Origin: Rivihabitans pingtungensis
GTDB lineage: Bacteria; Pseudomonadota; Gammaproteobacteria; Burkholderiales; Aquaspirillaceae
DNA: 64,000 nucleotides
Assembly (NCBI RefSeq): GCF_003201855.1
Contig: NZ_QJKI01000011.1
Coordinates: 1-64,000, forward strand
Direction of reading: 5' to 3'
The translations under genes were made by a program, and so were the position numbers. Numbering within the stretch: the stretch's first letter is position 1; each line of letters opens with the position of its first letter. The notes below the pieces were generated by a model that was not told where the DNA came from, did no database searches, and saw nothing but the letters and a program-made list of their open reading frames with translations. Below are positions 8,596-18,471 of the stretch, piece after piece.

Positions 8596-9555
8596 ATGTT
8601 GCAACCCCTGCGCGGCTGGCTGTTGCTGTGCCTGTGTCTGCTGTGTGTGGCCTGCGCCCCTGGCGGCGAAGCGCCGCTACGGGTGGGCACCAATATCTGG
8701 CTGGGCTATGAGCCCTTTTATGTGGCACGTCAGGCTGGCAGCCTGCCCGAGAACGTTCGGCTGGTGGAATATGCTTCGGCCAGCGAGGTGCTCAGCGCCT
8801 TTCGCAGCCGGGCCATCGAAGCCGCCGCCGTCACGCTGGATGAAGCCATCAGTCTGGCCGAAAACGACAACAGCCTGCGCATTGGCCTGGTGCTGGATAC
8901 CTCGGATGGTGCGGATGCGCTGGTGGCGCGCCCGGGCATCCGCCGGCTGAGCGAACTCAAGGGGCGAACCATCGGTGTGGAAAGCCTGGCGGTTGGCGCG
9001 TATTTGCTGGGGAGGGCGCTGCAACGTGCTGATTTGTCGGTGCACGACGTCCGCATCGTCCCCACCCCGCTGGATCAACACGAAAGTGCGTTTTCTCGTG
9101 CCGAAGTGGATGCCGTGGTGACGTTTTATCCGGTGCTGGCGCATCTGCGCGAGCGCGGTGGAGAGGTATTGTTCGACAGTCGTGCCATGCCCGGCGAGAT
9201 TGTCGATGTGCTGGTGTACCGCGAAGAGCAGCATAAGCAGCATGGCAAGGCCTTGCAGGCGCTGGCGCTGGCCTGGTTTGACGGCGTTGGCCGCGTAGCC
9301 GATCGGCAGCCGCTGGCCATGCTGACCATGGCCCACCGGCAAAAACTGTCTCCACGCATGCTGGACGAGGCGCTGGGCCTGCTGGAGTTTCAAGACATCA
9401 CCCGCAACCGTAGCGCCTTGCTGGGCGCACATCCCGGGCTGGCGCCGGTATTTGGCCGGCTGAGCCTGGGGATGCGCGAGCTGGGCCTGATCAACCGGCC
9501 ACTTGAGCCGGTCAACCATCTAGATAGCAGGATTGTCGAGGATTTGCCAGGATGA
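8596..9555 (+). CDS. NMT1/SsuA-like solute-binding lipoprotein coupled to a c-di-GMP protein
   Basis: Predicted lipoprotein of 319 aa: hydrophobic signal with a lipobox (LLCVAC, Cys20), then a periplasmic-binding fold of the NMT1/THI5-SsuA-NrtA type. LRVGTNIWLGYEPFYVARQAG, the AVTLDEAISLAE segment and the LKGRTIGVESLAVGAYLL segment are the usual ligand-cleft landmarks for nitrate, sulfonate or pyrimidine-precursor binders. No ABC permease or ATPase gene is nearby. Instead the stop codon overlaps the start of a membrane PAS-GGDEF-EAL protein by 4 bases (ATGA), so it probably serves as the periplasmic sensory input of that protein. The ligand is unknown. A direct repeat lies just upstream. Confidence 0.82.
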   Translation: MLQPLRGWLLLCLCLLCVACAPGGEAPLRVGTNIWLGYEPFYVARQAGSLPENVRLVEYASASEVLSAFRSRAIEAAAVTLDEAISLAENDNSLRIGLVLDTSDGADALVARPGIRRLSELKGRTIGVESLAVGAYLLGRALQRADLSVHDVRIVPTPLDQHESAFSRAEVDAVVTFYPVLAHLRERGGEVLFDSRAMPGEIVDVLVYREEQHKQHGKALQALALAWFDGVGRVADRQPLAMLTMAHRQKLSPRMLDEALGLLEFQDITRNRSALLGAHPGLAPVFGRLSLGMRELGLINRPLEPVNHLDSRIVEDLPG

Positions 9556-12431
9556 ATGTGTTTCACCGCTTCTCGCTGCGGCTGGCGCTGCCGCTGACGC
9601 TGCTGGTCATGCTGACCGGCACGTTGGCGTTGACGGTGGGACACAATCTTTATCAGGGCCGACAACGCATCGAACAGCAGGCCATCGGGCAAGTCACCCA
9701 AAAACTGGATCAACTGCACGGCCTGATTGCCGACAGCCTGCTGACCGACGATTTGCCCGCCGTGCAGCACATGGTATCCATGGCCAGCGCCGACGCCGAC
9801 GTGCGCATGCTGCTGGTGGTGGATGGCGACGGTGTGGTGCGTGCCGCCAACCGCTTCGAGTGGGTGGGCTCGCCTTTCTCGCAAGTGCCCGGCGCGCTGC
9901 CCGAGGCATTGAGCTATGCCCGCACTTCTGACGTCAGCCGCATCCGGCTGGCGCCCGGTGGCCGCTGGGTGGTGGCGCAAACCCGCCTGCTGTTTGCCCC
10001 AGAACCCGGCGAGCTGCGCTCCAGCCAGGTAGGCGTATTGCTGATGCTTTACGATCTGGAGCGCGCCAAGCAGATGGCCGGGCGGGATTCCCTGCTGTCG
10101 GCGCTCACCGACTGGCTGGCCATTGCCCTGATGGCCAGTGTGATTTATTTGCTGTTCCATTTTTCTTTCAATCGCCGCATCCAGCGCCTGCTGACCGGCA
10201 TTGGCCGCCTGCGCGATGGCGATTTGTCCACCCGGATGGCGCTGCCCGGCCGTGACGAGCTGGCGCAAGTGGCGCATGCGGTGGACGACATGGCCGGCCA
10301 GTTGGCCACTCACCAGCGCGAACTGGCTGCCCAGCAAATGGCCATGGCGGAATCCTCCGCCCGCTACCGCGCCCTGTTTGAATCCAGCCTGGACGGCATT
10401 GTGCTGATCGACGAAATGGGCGATGTGGTGGACGCCAATCCCACCTTCCGGCGGCTGGCCGGACTGAGCCAGGATGTGCTGGTGGGTCGGGCATTTCATC
10501 GCCTGCTGGATGACGACAGCCGCGCCGACTGGAACGGCCCGATGCGTGAACAGCTGGAAAGCCGTGGCTACACCGACGAATTCGAACTCAAGCTGCTCAC
10601 CGTTGCCGGCGAGCCAGCGGCCGTGGCAACCAAATGCATGCGTCTGGCCGACAGCCGGGGCGTGCGGCGCGGCGGCTGGTGCCTGCTGCGCGATTTATCC
10701 GAGCGCAAGCAAGCGGCCATCGAGCAGCGACTGGCGGCGGCGGTGTACGACAGCAGCTCCGAGGCCATTTTGGTCACCGATCCGGATTTCCGGGTGTGCA
10801 TGGTCAATCCGGCCTTTGTGCAGCATACCGGCCAGGATACGGTGACGCTGGCCGGCAGCGTGCTCCCCGCCTTCGAGCGCGGCCGCGACCCGCGCAACAG
10901 CGCCATGCTCAATGCCCTGCAACGCGATGGCCGCTGGCAGGGCGAACACTGGATGAGCCGGGGCAATGGCGAAACCTTCCCGGTGTGGCTGTCTTGCGCA
11001 CCCGCGCTGGGCGATGACGGCCAGGTCAGCCACTATATCGCGCTGTTCTCCGACATCAGCGAGCGCATCGCCACTGAGCAGCGCATGCGCTATCTGGCCG
11101 AACACGACGAACTCACCGGCCTGGCCAACCGCTTTGCCTTTATGCAAGGGCTGGAGGCGCGGCTGGACAGCGCAGCCCCGGACAGCCAGCTGGCGGTGAT
11201 GTTTGTCGATCTGGATCGCTTCAAGCCGATCAACGACATGATGGGCCATAAAGTCGGCGACGATCTGCTGCGCCGGGTAGCCGAACGCATTACCGAAGTG
11301 ATGGGCGAACTGGCGGTGGTGGCGCGGCAATCGGCAGATGAATTTATCCTGTTTGCCCCGGAGGTTTCCGCAGGCGAAGCCGAGCAGCTGGGGCAAATGA
11401 TGGTGGGCATGCTGGCCCAGCCATACCGGGTAGGCCCTTACGAGCTGTCAATTGCTGCCTCGGTTGGGGTCAGCTGCTACCCCGAACACGGCCTGAGCGC
11501 CTCGCGCCTGCTCAAGCACGCCGAGCTGGCCATGAGCCAGGCCAAACGCACCGGCGGCAGCCGCGCGCTGTGCTACGACCCGAACATGCAGGAAGGCGAA
11601 GAAGAACGCCACGCGCTGGAGCAAGACCTGCGCCGCGCCATCGAGCGCGGCGACCTCTTGCTGGAATATCAGCCGCAACTGAATCTGGACACTCGGGAAG
11701 TCAGCGCTGTGGAAGCCCTGTTGCGCTGGCGTCACCCGACACTGGGCTGGATTTCACCCGCCAAATTCATTCCGCTGGCCGAAGAAACCGGCCTGATCCA
11801 GCCGATTGGCCAATGGGTGCTGAAAGAAGCCTGCCGGCAGATGGCCGACTGGCACGCCCGCGATCTGCCGCTGACCGTGGCGGTGAACCTGTCTGCCCTG
11901 CAACTGCGCCACGCCGGGCTGTTCAACGATGTGTATCAGGCGCTGGCGCAATCCGGCGTAGAGGCCGCTTTTCTGGAGCTGGAGCTGACCGAGAGCGCGC
12001 TGATGGAAAACATCGACGCCATGCTCGACACCCTGCGCGAATTCGACGAGCTGGGCGTGCAACTCTCCATCGACGACTTTGGCACCGGTTACTCCAGCCT
12101 GGCCTATCTGCGTCACCTGCCGATTGGCGAGCTGAAAATCGACCGCTCGTTTGTCAAAGACCTGGAAACCGACCCGCACGCCGCGCCGATTGTCGAGGCC
12201 ATCCTGGCCATGGCGCATTCGCTGGGCCTGAGCGTAGTGGCCGAAGGCGTGGAAACCGACGCCCAGTTTGCCTTCCTGGCGGCCAAGGGTTGCGGCTATG
12301 TGCAAGGCTGGTGGCTGGCCAAATCCATGCCGGCTGCCGAGCTGGAGCGCTGGATGGCCGAATACGACATCGGCGCGGTAGCCGAACGCATCAGCCAGGC
12401 CCGCCAGCCGCGCGCCGTGCTGCTGGGCTGA
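9552..12431 (+). CDS. Membrane sensor with HAMP, two PAS, degenerate GGDEF and intact EAL domains
   Basis: 959-aa signalling protein. Order: transmembrane helix (about 10-30), periplasmic domain (about 32-180), second helix (about 186-206), HAMP (about 207-260), PAS (about 270-385), PAS (about 393-505), GGDEF (about 515-680), EAL (about 690-940). The GGDEF motif reads SADEF (594-598), losing both glycines, so cyclase activity is doubtful. The EAL half keeps its catalytic landmarks: EALLRW (E721), NLSALQL, ELTESALMEN, DDFGTGYSSL and VAEGVET. The expected net activity is therefore c-di-GMP hydrolysis, possibly with GTP binding as an allosteric input. It overlaps the upstream binding-protein gene by 4 bases, which suggests ligand-controlled c-di-GMP turnover. 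A palindromic repeat begins 6 bases after the stop. Confidence 0.9.
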   Translation: MNVFHRFSLRLALPLTLLVMLTGTLALTVGHNLYQGRQRIEQQAIGQVTQKLDQLHGLIADSLLTDDLPAVQHMVSMASADADVRMLLVVDGDGVVRAANRFEWVGSPFSQVPGALPEALSYARTSDVSRIRLAPGGRWVVAQTRLLFAPEPGELRSSQVGVLLMLYDLERAKQMAGRDSLLSALTDWLAIALMASVIYLLFHFSFNRRIQRLLTGIGRLRDGDLSTRMALPGRDELAQVAHAVDDMAGQLATHQRELAAQQMAMAESSARYRALFESSLDGIVLIDEMGDVVDANPTFRRLAGLSQDVLVGRAFHRLLDDDSRADWNGPMREQLESRGYTDEFELKLLTVAGEPAAVATKCMRLADSRGVRRGGWCLLRDLSERKQAAIEQRLAAAVYDSSSEAILVTDPDFRVCMVNPAFVQHTGQDTVTLAGSVLPAFERGRDPRNSAMLNALQRDGRWQGEHWMSRGNGETFPVWLSCAPALGDDGQVSHYIALFSDISERIATEQRMRYLAEHDELTGLANRFAFMQGLEARLDSAAPDSQLAVMFVDLDRFKPINDMMGHKVGDDLLRRVAERITEVMGELAVVARQSADEFILFAPEVSAGEAEQLGQMMVGMLAQPYRVGPYELSIAASVGVSCYPEHGLSASRLLKHAELAMSQAKRTGGSRALCYDPNMQEGEEERHALEQDLRRAIERGDLLLEYQPQLNLDTREVSAVEALLRWRHPTLGWISPAKFIPLAEETGLIQPIGQWVLKEACRQMADWHARDLPLTVAVNLSALQLRHAGLFNDVYQALAQSGVEAAFLELELTESALMENIDAMLDTLREFDELGVQLSIDDFGTGYSSLAYLRHLPIGELKIDRSFVKDLETDPHAAPIVEAILAMAHSLGLSVVAEGVETDAQFAFLAAKGCGYVQGWWLAKSMPAAELERWMAEYDIGAVAERISQARQPRAVLLG

Positions 12432-12437
12432 GCGTCG

Positions 12438-12525
12438 CTCACACAACCCCGCGCCGCGATTCTGGTAAGGCGTGCGGCCGCAGCCAATACAAGCAGCGCA
12501 ACGACGTCCGGAAGGTTTGGTGAGC
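12438..12525 (-). repeat. Palindromic repeat, copy C (inverted orientation)
   Basis: An 88-base element whose ends are inverted repeats (GCTCACACAACC at the left, GGTTTGGTGAGC at the right). On the minus strand it aligns with the copies at 27513 and 40256: shared core words include CTTGTAyTGkCTGCGG and CGCCTyrCCAG, and the terminal TGTGAGC matches that of the 40256 copy (the 27513 copy ends GGTGAGC). It starts 6 bases after the stop codon of the GGDEF-EAL gene. Confidence 0.65.
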
Positions 12526-12606
12526 GGTTACGCCCGCCCGCGCCCAAAGACAAGGCCCGCTTATTGCTTGTCCCAGACGTCCGAATTAGCGCCACACGAG
12601 GGAAAC

Positions 12607-13581
12607 ATGGCCGTCAGCTGCTCCTGGGAATCCATCGACGTGCATCTCTTGCAGGTGCTGCACGCCCTGCTCACCGAATGCAGTGTCTCTAACGCCGCCC
12701 GCCGGCTGAATCAATCACAACCGGCCGTCAGCACTGCGCTGCGCCGCCTGCGCGACATCACCGGCGATCCGCTGCTGGTGCGCAGCCGCAACGGCATGAC
12801 TCCCACCGAACGCGGTCAGGCGCTGCTGGAACCGGTCAAAGAGGCGCTGGCGCATATCGAAGCCATTGGCGTGCGCCAGCAACGCTTTGACCCGGCCGTC
12901 TCCCAACGGGTGTTCAATATCGCCACCCCGGATTACCTCAACGCCATTCTGATTGGCCGGCTGGTGGCGCGTCTGCGCGCGCTGGCGCCGCATGCCCAGG
13001 TGGCGCTGCACTCGTTTGGCCCAGATCACGACTACGCTCGCGCGCTGGAATCCGGCGAGCTGGACGTGGTGATTGGCAACTGGCCCAACCCGCCCGAGCA
13101 TCTGCGCCTGGCGCCGCTGTTTGAGGACGATGTGGTGTGCCTGATGCGCAAAAGCCACCCGCTGGCTGGCCGGACGCTGACCCCGCAAGACTATCTGGAC
13201 GCCGACCATCTGGTGCCCACCCCGTATGCCGTTGGCCAGCGTGGGGTGATCGACCTGCAATTGGCGCGCGAGCGGCTCAAGCGCAAGGTAGTGGCCAGCG
13301 TGCCCTACTTCAGCCTGGCGCCGTATGTGCTGCTGCAAAACGATATTTTGTTCTCGGCGCCGCGCTTGTTTGCCGAACATTGCTGTTCGCTGGGTGAGCT
13401 GTGCATGGCTGAATCACCGCTGGAGTTCCCCAAGGTGCGCTTTTATCTGCTGTGGCACGACCGCGCCCACCACGGCGAAGAAGGCCGCTGGTTTCGCGAG
13501 CAGGTGGTGGACGTGATTCGTGAAACTGTCGGCACGCTGCATGCCGCCCGTGAGCACACGCCCCGGCGCGCCCGCGCCTGA
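12607..13581 (+). CDS. LysR-family transcriptional regulator
   Basis: 324-aa LysR-type regulator. The N-terminal winged helix-turn-helix is clear (residues about 7-66, LLTECSVSNAARRLNQSQPA then VSTALRRLRDITGDPLLVRS), followed by an effector-binding domain of the NodD/NahR/LinR-like subgroup (FNIATPDYLNAILIGRL; GELDVVIGNW; VCLMRKSHPLA). The start at 12607 is preceded by GAGGG (12599-12603); an upstream in-frame ATG at 12472 lies within a repeat and is not credible. No obvious target gene is divergently adjacent, so the regulon is unknown. The C-terminal tail is arginine-rich. Confidence 0.88.
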   Translation: MAVSCSWESIDVHLLQVLHALLTECSVSNAARRLNQSQPAVSTALRRLRDITGDPLLVRSRNGMTPTERGQALLEPVKEALAHIEAIGVRQQRFDPAVSQRVFNIATPDYLNAILIGRLVARLRALAPHAQVALHSFGPDHDYARALESGELDVVIGNWPNPPEHLRLAPLFEDDVVCLMRKSHPLAGRTLTPQDYLDADHLVPTPYAVGQRGVIDLQLARERLKRKVVASVPYFSLAPYVLLQNDILFSAPRLFAEHCCSLGELCMAESPLEFPKVRFYLLWHDRAHHGEEGRWFREQVVDVIRETVGTLHAAREHTPRRARA

Positions 13582-13728
13582 AGCCGTTTCCTGCTCCGGG
13601 GGCAGCATGTCGCTGTCGGCACGCGTGACCCTCAAGGGGCGCGTCGCGTTGCCAGAGACAAAAACCTCGGTAGACACAGGCAAGGAAGGCGCCTTGCGCC
13701 ACCAGGTGCGCCTGTCGATGGATAGAAA

Positions 13729-13757
13729 GTGGGCGCCCCGGTTTCTGGTGCGCCCAC
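13729..13757 (-). terminator. Terminator hairpin downstream of prlC
   Basis: Arms GTGGGCGC (13729-13736) and GCGCCCAC (13750-13757) with a 13-base loop. Read on the minus strand it lies 25 bases after the prlC stop and is followed by TTTCT, consistent with a moderate rho-independent terminator. On the plus strand there is no T-run, but it may still insulate the convergent lysR transcript. Confidence 0.5.
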
Positions 13758-13782
13758 ATCGCCACGCGGCCTGATGGCCGCC

Positions 13783-15816
13783 TTATGCCTGCTCGGCGAC
13801 CAGGCCGCTGTGGCGCAGCAGGGCGTCGATTTGCGGGTCGCGGCCGCGGAAAGCGCGGAAAGACTCAATCGCCGGGCGCGAGCCGCCCACGGCCAGAATT
13901 TCGCGGCGGAAGGCCTCGCCCACCGCCGGGTTGGCGTGGCCGGTTTCTTCAAACGCCGCGTAGGCATCGGCCGACAGCACTTCCGCCCACTTGTAGCTGT
14001 AGTAGCCCGCCGCGTAGCCGCCGGCAAAGATATGGCTGAAGGTGTGCGCCATGCGGTTGTAAGCCGGGGTCGGATTGACCGCCACTTCGGCGCGCACCGC
14101 CTCCAGCACCGCCATAAACTCGCCCTTGGCTTGCAGCTCGGCGTGCAACAGCATGTCAAACAGGCCGAACTCCACCTGACGCACGGTCATCATGCCGGAC
14201 TGGAAATTCTTGGCCGCCAGCATCTTGTCGAACAGCTCGTGCGGCAGCGGCTCGCCGCTGTCCACATGGGCGGTCATGTGCGACAGCACATCCCACTCCC
14301 AGCAGAAGTTCTCCATGAACTGGCTGGGCAGCTCGACGGCGTCCCACTCCACGCCATTGATGCCGGACACGCCCAGCTCGTCCACCTCGGTCAGCATATG
14401 GTGCAGGCCGTGGCCAAACTCATGGAACAGGGTGATGACTTCGTCGTGGGTGAACAAGGCCGGCTTGTCGCCCACCGGGGCGGTGAAGTTGCAGGTCAGC
14501 AGCGCCACCGGGATTTGCACGCTGCCGTCGGCCAACTGGCGGCGGGCGCGGATGTCGGCCATCCAGGCGCCGCCGCGCTTGCCTTCGCGGGCGTACAGGT
14601 CGGTGTAGAACTGCGCCACCGGCTGGCCATGGCGGCGCACCGTCCAAAAGCGCGCATCGGCGTGCCACAGCGTGGCCGGCGTCGGCTCGATGGTCACGCC
14701 AAACAGCTTGCCGATGATGCCAAACAGCCCGTCCAGCACGCGCGCCTCGCTGAAGTAGGCTTTCACTTCTTGTTCCGAAAAGTCATAGCGCGCCACGCGC
14801 AGTTTTTCGCTGGCCCAGGCCAGATCCCAGGCGTGCAGCTCGTCCAGCTCCAGTTCTTCGCGGGCAAAGGCTTCCAGCTCGGCGCGATCGCGCTCGGCAA
14901 ACGGCTTGGCGCGCGCGGCCATGTCGCGCAAAAAGCCAATCACCTGGCTGGGGCTGTCGGCCATCTTGGGCGCCAGCGACACTTGGGCGTAATTCTCAAA
15001 GCCCAGAAGGCTGGCTTCTTCGGCGCGCAGCGCCAGGATTTCGCTGATCAACAGCGTGTTGTCCAGCTCGGCCGGGCCAAACTCGGAGGCGCGGGTGACG
15101 TTGTCGCGGTACATCGATTCGCGCAGCGTGCGGTTATTGGCGTACTGCATCACCGGGAAATAAAACGGAAAGTGCAGCTTGAGCTTGTAGCCGGGCTTGC
15201 CGTCGGCTTCGGCGGCGGCGCGCATCATCTCCAGCACATCATCCGGCAGGCCATCCAGCTCGGCCACGTCGTCGATATAGCGGGCAAAGCCGTCGGTGGC
15301 GTCCAGCACATTCTGGCTAAAGCGCGCCGACAGCTCGGACAGCCGCGCCTGAATCTCGGCAAAGCGGGTTTTTTCGGCGTCGGGCAATTCGGCGCCCGAC
15401 AGGCGGAAGTCGCGCAGCTGGTGCTCGATGATCTGGCGGCGCGCCGCGCTCAGCCCGGCGTAGTCGGCGCTGGCGGCCAGCGCCTTGACCTTGGCGAACA
15501 GCGCCAGGTTTTGCCCAAGCTCGGTGTAAAACTCGGAGAGTTTGGCCAGATTGCTGTTGTAGGCCTCGCGCAGCTCCGGGGTGTTGATCACGGCGTTCAG
15601 GTGCGACACCGGGTCCCACACCCAGCTGATTTTTTCGGTGGCGTCGGCCAGCGGCGCCATCAGGGCGTCCCAGCTGGCCGGGGTGTCGGGCTGGGTGACG
15701 GCGGCCACCACGGCGCGGGCATTCGCCAGCACCTGGTCCACCGCCGGGGTGATATGGTCGGGACGGACATCGGCAAAGCGGGGCAGTGCGGTAAAGTCGA
15801 GCAGCGGGTTATCCAT
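13783..15816 (-). CDS. prlC: Oligopeptidase A (M3 family zinc metallopeptidase)
   Basis: Cytoplasmic oligopeptidase of 677 aa, close to the 680 aa of E. coli OpdA/PrlC, which degrades short peptides and cleaved signal peptides. The zinc-binding HEFGH motif is present near residue 462 (FHEFGHGLHHML) with the third ligand region downstream (GVEWDAVELPSQFMENF). The N-terminus (NPLLDFTALPRFADVRPDHI) is typical. It is on the minus strand, divergent from the gamma-carbonic anhydrase gene, and followed by a hairpin at 13729-13757. The start codon at 15816 has GAAGG and GAGG candidates just upstream. Confidence 0.95.
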   Translation of the reverse strand: MDNPLLDFTALPRFADVRPDHITPAVDQVLANARAVVAAVTQPDTPASWDALMAPLADATEKISWVWDPVSHLNAVINTPELREAYNSNLAKLSEFYTELGQNLALFAKVKALAASADYAGLSAARRQIIEHQLRDFRLSGAELPDAEKTRFAEIQARLSELSARFSQNVLDATDGFARYIDDVAELDGLPDDVLEMMRAAAEADGKPGYKLKLHFPFYFPVMQYANNRTLRESMYRDNVTRASEFGPAELDNTLLISEILALRAEEASLLGFENYAQVSLAPKMADSPSQVIGFLRDMAARAKPFAERDRAELEAFAREELELDELHAWDLAWASEKLRVARYDFSEQEVKAYFSEARVLDGLFGIIGKLFGVTIEPTPATLWHADARFWTVRRHGQPVAQFYTDLYAREGKRGGAWMADIRARRQLADGSVQIPVALLTCNFTAPVGDKPALFTHDEVITLFHEFGHGLHHMLTEVDELGVSGINGVEWDAVELPSQFMENFCWEWDVLSHMTAHVDSGEPLPHELFDKMLAAKNFQSGMMTVRQVEFGLFDMLLHAELQAKGEFMAVLEAVRAEVAVNPTPAYNRMAHTFSHIFAGGYAAGYYSYKWAEVLSADAYAAFEETGHANPAVGEAFRREILAVGGSRPAIESFRAFRGRDPQIDALLRHSGLVAEQA

Positions 15817-15949
15817 CCTCAGGCATCCTTCAATAAATCAGTCGTTTGGCACAATTGCCGCGCCGGTCGGCGCGGCGGCGCGCGGCGTCATGCGCTTCGG
15901 GTTATGATAGCGAATGTTCACGCCACGCTTTGATATGGGGTCTTTCTGA

Positions 15950-16489
15950 ATGAAACGCAATCTTCGCCCGTTTGACGGCATCCACCCGCAGCTGCCCGAA
16001 TCCTGTTTTGTTGACGACACCGCGCTGATCATCGGCGATGCCGTGCTGGGCGAGGATTGCTCGGTGTGGCCGATGGCGGTGATCCGCGCCGACGTCAATT
16101 CGGTGCGCATCGGCGCGCGCAGCAATGTGCAGGATTTTTGCATGCTGCACGAATCGCACAAGAACGACAAAGACCCCAACGGCGCGCCGCTGACCATCGG
16201 CGAGGATGTCACCATTGGCCACCATGTCAATCTGCACGGCTGCACCATTGGCGACCGCGTGCTGGTTGGCATGGGCGCTATCGTGCTGGACAAGGCCGTG
16301 GTGGAGTCCGACGTGATCATCGGCGCCGGCAGCCTGGTGCCGCCGGGCAAACGCCTGGCGTCGGGGTATTTGTATGTGGGCTCGCCGGTGAAGCAGGCGC
16401 GCGAATTGACTGCCGAAGAGCGCGAATTTTTGCGCTATTCCGCCGCACACTATGTGCGCCTGGCCAATAAGCACAAGGCAGGCCAGTGA
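15950..16489 (+). CDS. Gamma carbonic anhydrase family protein (YrdA-like)
   Basis: Left-handed beta-helix protein of 179 aa. Hexapeptide turns (IIGDAVLGEDCSVWPMAV, VRIGARSNVQDF, LTIGEDVTIGHHV, TIGDRVLVGMGAIV) run through the whole sequence. The three zinc-ligand histidines of the gamma class are at about H67 (MLHESH), H91 and H96 (IGHHVNLHGC). Bacterial YrdA/PaaY-type members bind metal, but carbonic anhydrase activity varies, so the exact role is uncertain. The stop codon overlaps the start of the following exported-protein gene by one base (TGATG), so the two form an operon. Confidence 0.88.
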   Translation: MKRNLRPFDGIHPQLPESCFVDDTALIIGDAVLGEDCSVWPMAVIRADVNSVRIGARSNVQDFCMLHESHKNDKDPNGAPLTIGEDVTIGHHVNLHGCTIGDRVLVGMGAIVLDKAVVESDVIIGAGSLVPPGKRLASGYLYVGSPVKQARELTAEEREFLRYSAAHYVRLANKHKAGQ

Positions 16490-17013
16490 TGCGCGCATGG
16501 CGAACTTTATTATTATCGGCCGCAATGCTCAGTGGTTTAGCACAAGCGCATTCTCTGGATGGCCTGCTGGATAGCGTGGCCAGCGCCTGCCAGGCCAGCC
16601 CGGCCCTGGTGACATTGCTGCAATCGCTGGGGCAGCGCGAGGGCGAGCCGGCGCAAGTGCGCCAGCCCGAGCAGGTGGCCGCTCCGGCCGAGCTGCGCGA
16701 GGCGTTTGCCGCGCCGGACCGGGTGGCCATCAACGAGGACACCTGGCTGCTGGGGGTGGCTGCCCGTGGCGACTGGCACGGTGTGGCAGTCACCGCGCTG
16801 ACGCGCACGCTCAGCCTGAGCGAGCCGGGGGGCGAGTTTGCCATTGAACTTAGCGGCTCGCCGCTGGAAGTGCAGGCCGCACTGGGCAAACATTTGGCGT
16901 TTCAGCATAGCAAAGTGGCGGTAGACGGCGTCTGGCAGGCACGTGGCGCGCAATTTGTCGATGGCGTGAATGGCGAGAACAGCACGGCGCTGGTCTGCCC
17001 GCTGCCGTTTTGA
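16489..17013 (+). CDS. Small exported protein of unknown function
   Basis: 174-aa protein with a clear signal peptide (MRAWRTLLLSAAMLSGLAQA, cleavage after residue about 20). The mature part has no motif I recognise; it is rich in Ala/Gln/Leu and contains a late segment with Cys (ALVCPLPF at the very C-terminus) plus one Cys near residue 36. It is translationally coupled to the gamma-carbonic anhydrase-like gene (TGATG junction), so its product may act in the same condition, but nothing shows a shared function. A terminator (17080-17117) ends the unit. Confidence 0.65.
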   Translation: MRAWRTLLLSAAMLSGLAQAHSLDGLLDSVASACQASPALVTLLQSLGQREGEPAQVRQPEQVAAPAELREAFAAPDRVAINEDTWLLGVAARGDWHGVAVTALTRTLSLSEPGGEFAIELSGSPLEVQAALGKHLAFQHSKVAVDGVWQARGAQFVDGVNGENSTALVCPLPF

Positions 17014-17079
17014 TCAGTAAAAACCCTGATGACATAACTGGCGTGGCTGGCGGATTCACGCCACAATAGCGCCAACACC

Positions 17080-17117
17080 GCCGGCCTTAACGCCGGCCCG
17101 ATTTTTTGTTTTTTTCT
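17080..17117 (+). terminator. Rho-independent terminator
   Basis: Hairpin GCCGGC (17080-17085), loop CTTAAC, GCCGGC (17092-17097), followed by a T-rich stretch (17101-17117) with only one G interrupting. It ends the gamma-carbonic-anhydrase / exported-protein unit ahead of the polysaccharide genes. Confidence 0.75.
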
Positions 17118-17175
17118 CTCAATCGCAGTGGGCGTGGCGCTGGCAAAACCGGTGCTTGCGCCAGGATGATTCAGC

Positions 17176-18465
<1,290 letters not shown>

Positions 18466-18471
18466 GGCGGC

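Noticed and set aside
12438..12525. Treating the inverted repeat as the terminator of the GGDEF-EAL gene
   Set aside because: There is no T-run and the sequence belongs to a repeat family shared with two other loci, so a plain terminator does not explain it.
13729..15933. A 734-codon plus-strand frame opposite prlC
   Set aside because: Low-complexity Gly/Val/His/Gln translation; prlC with its HEFGH motif is the real gene.
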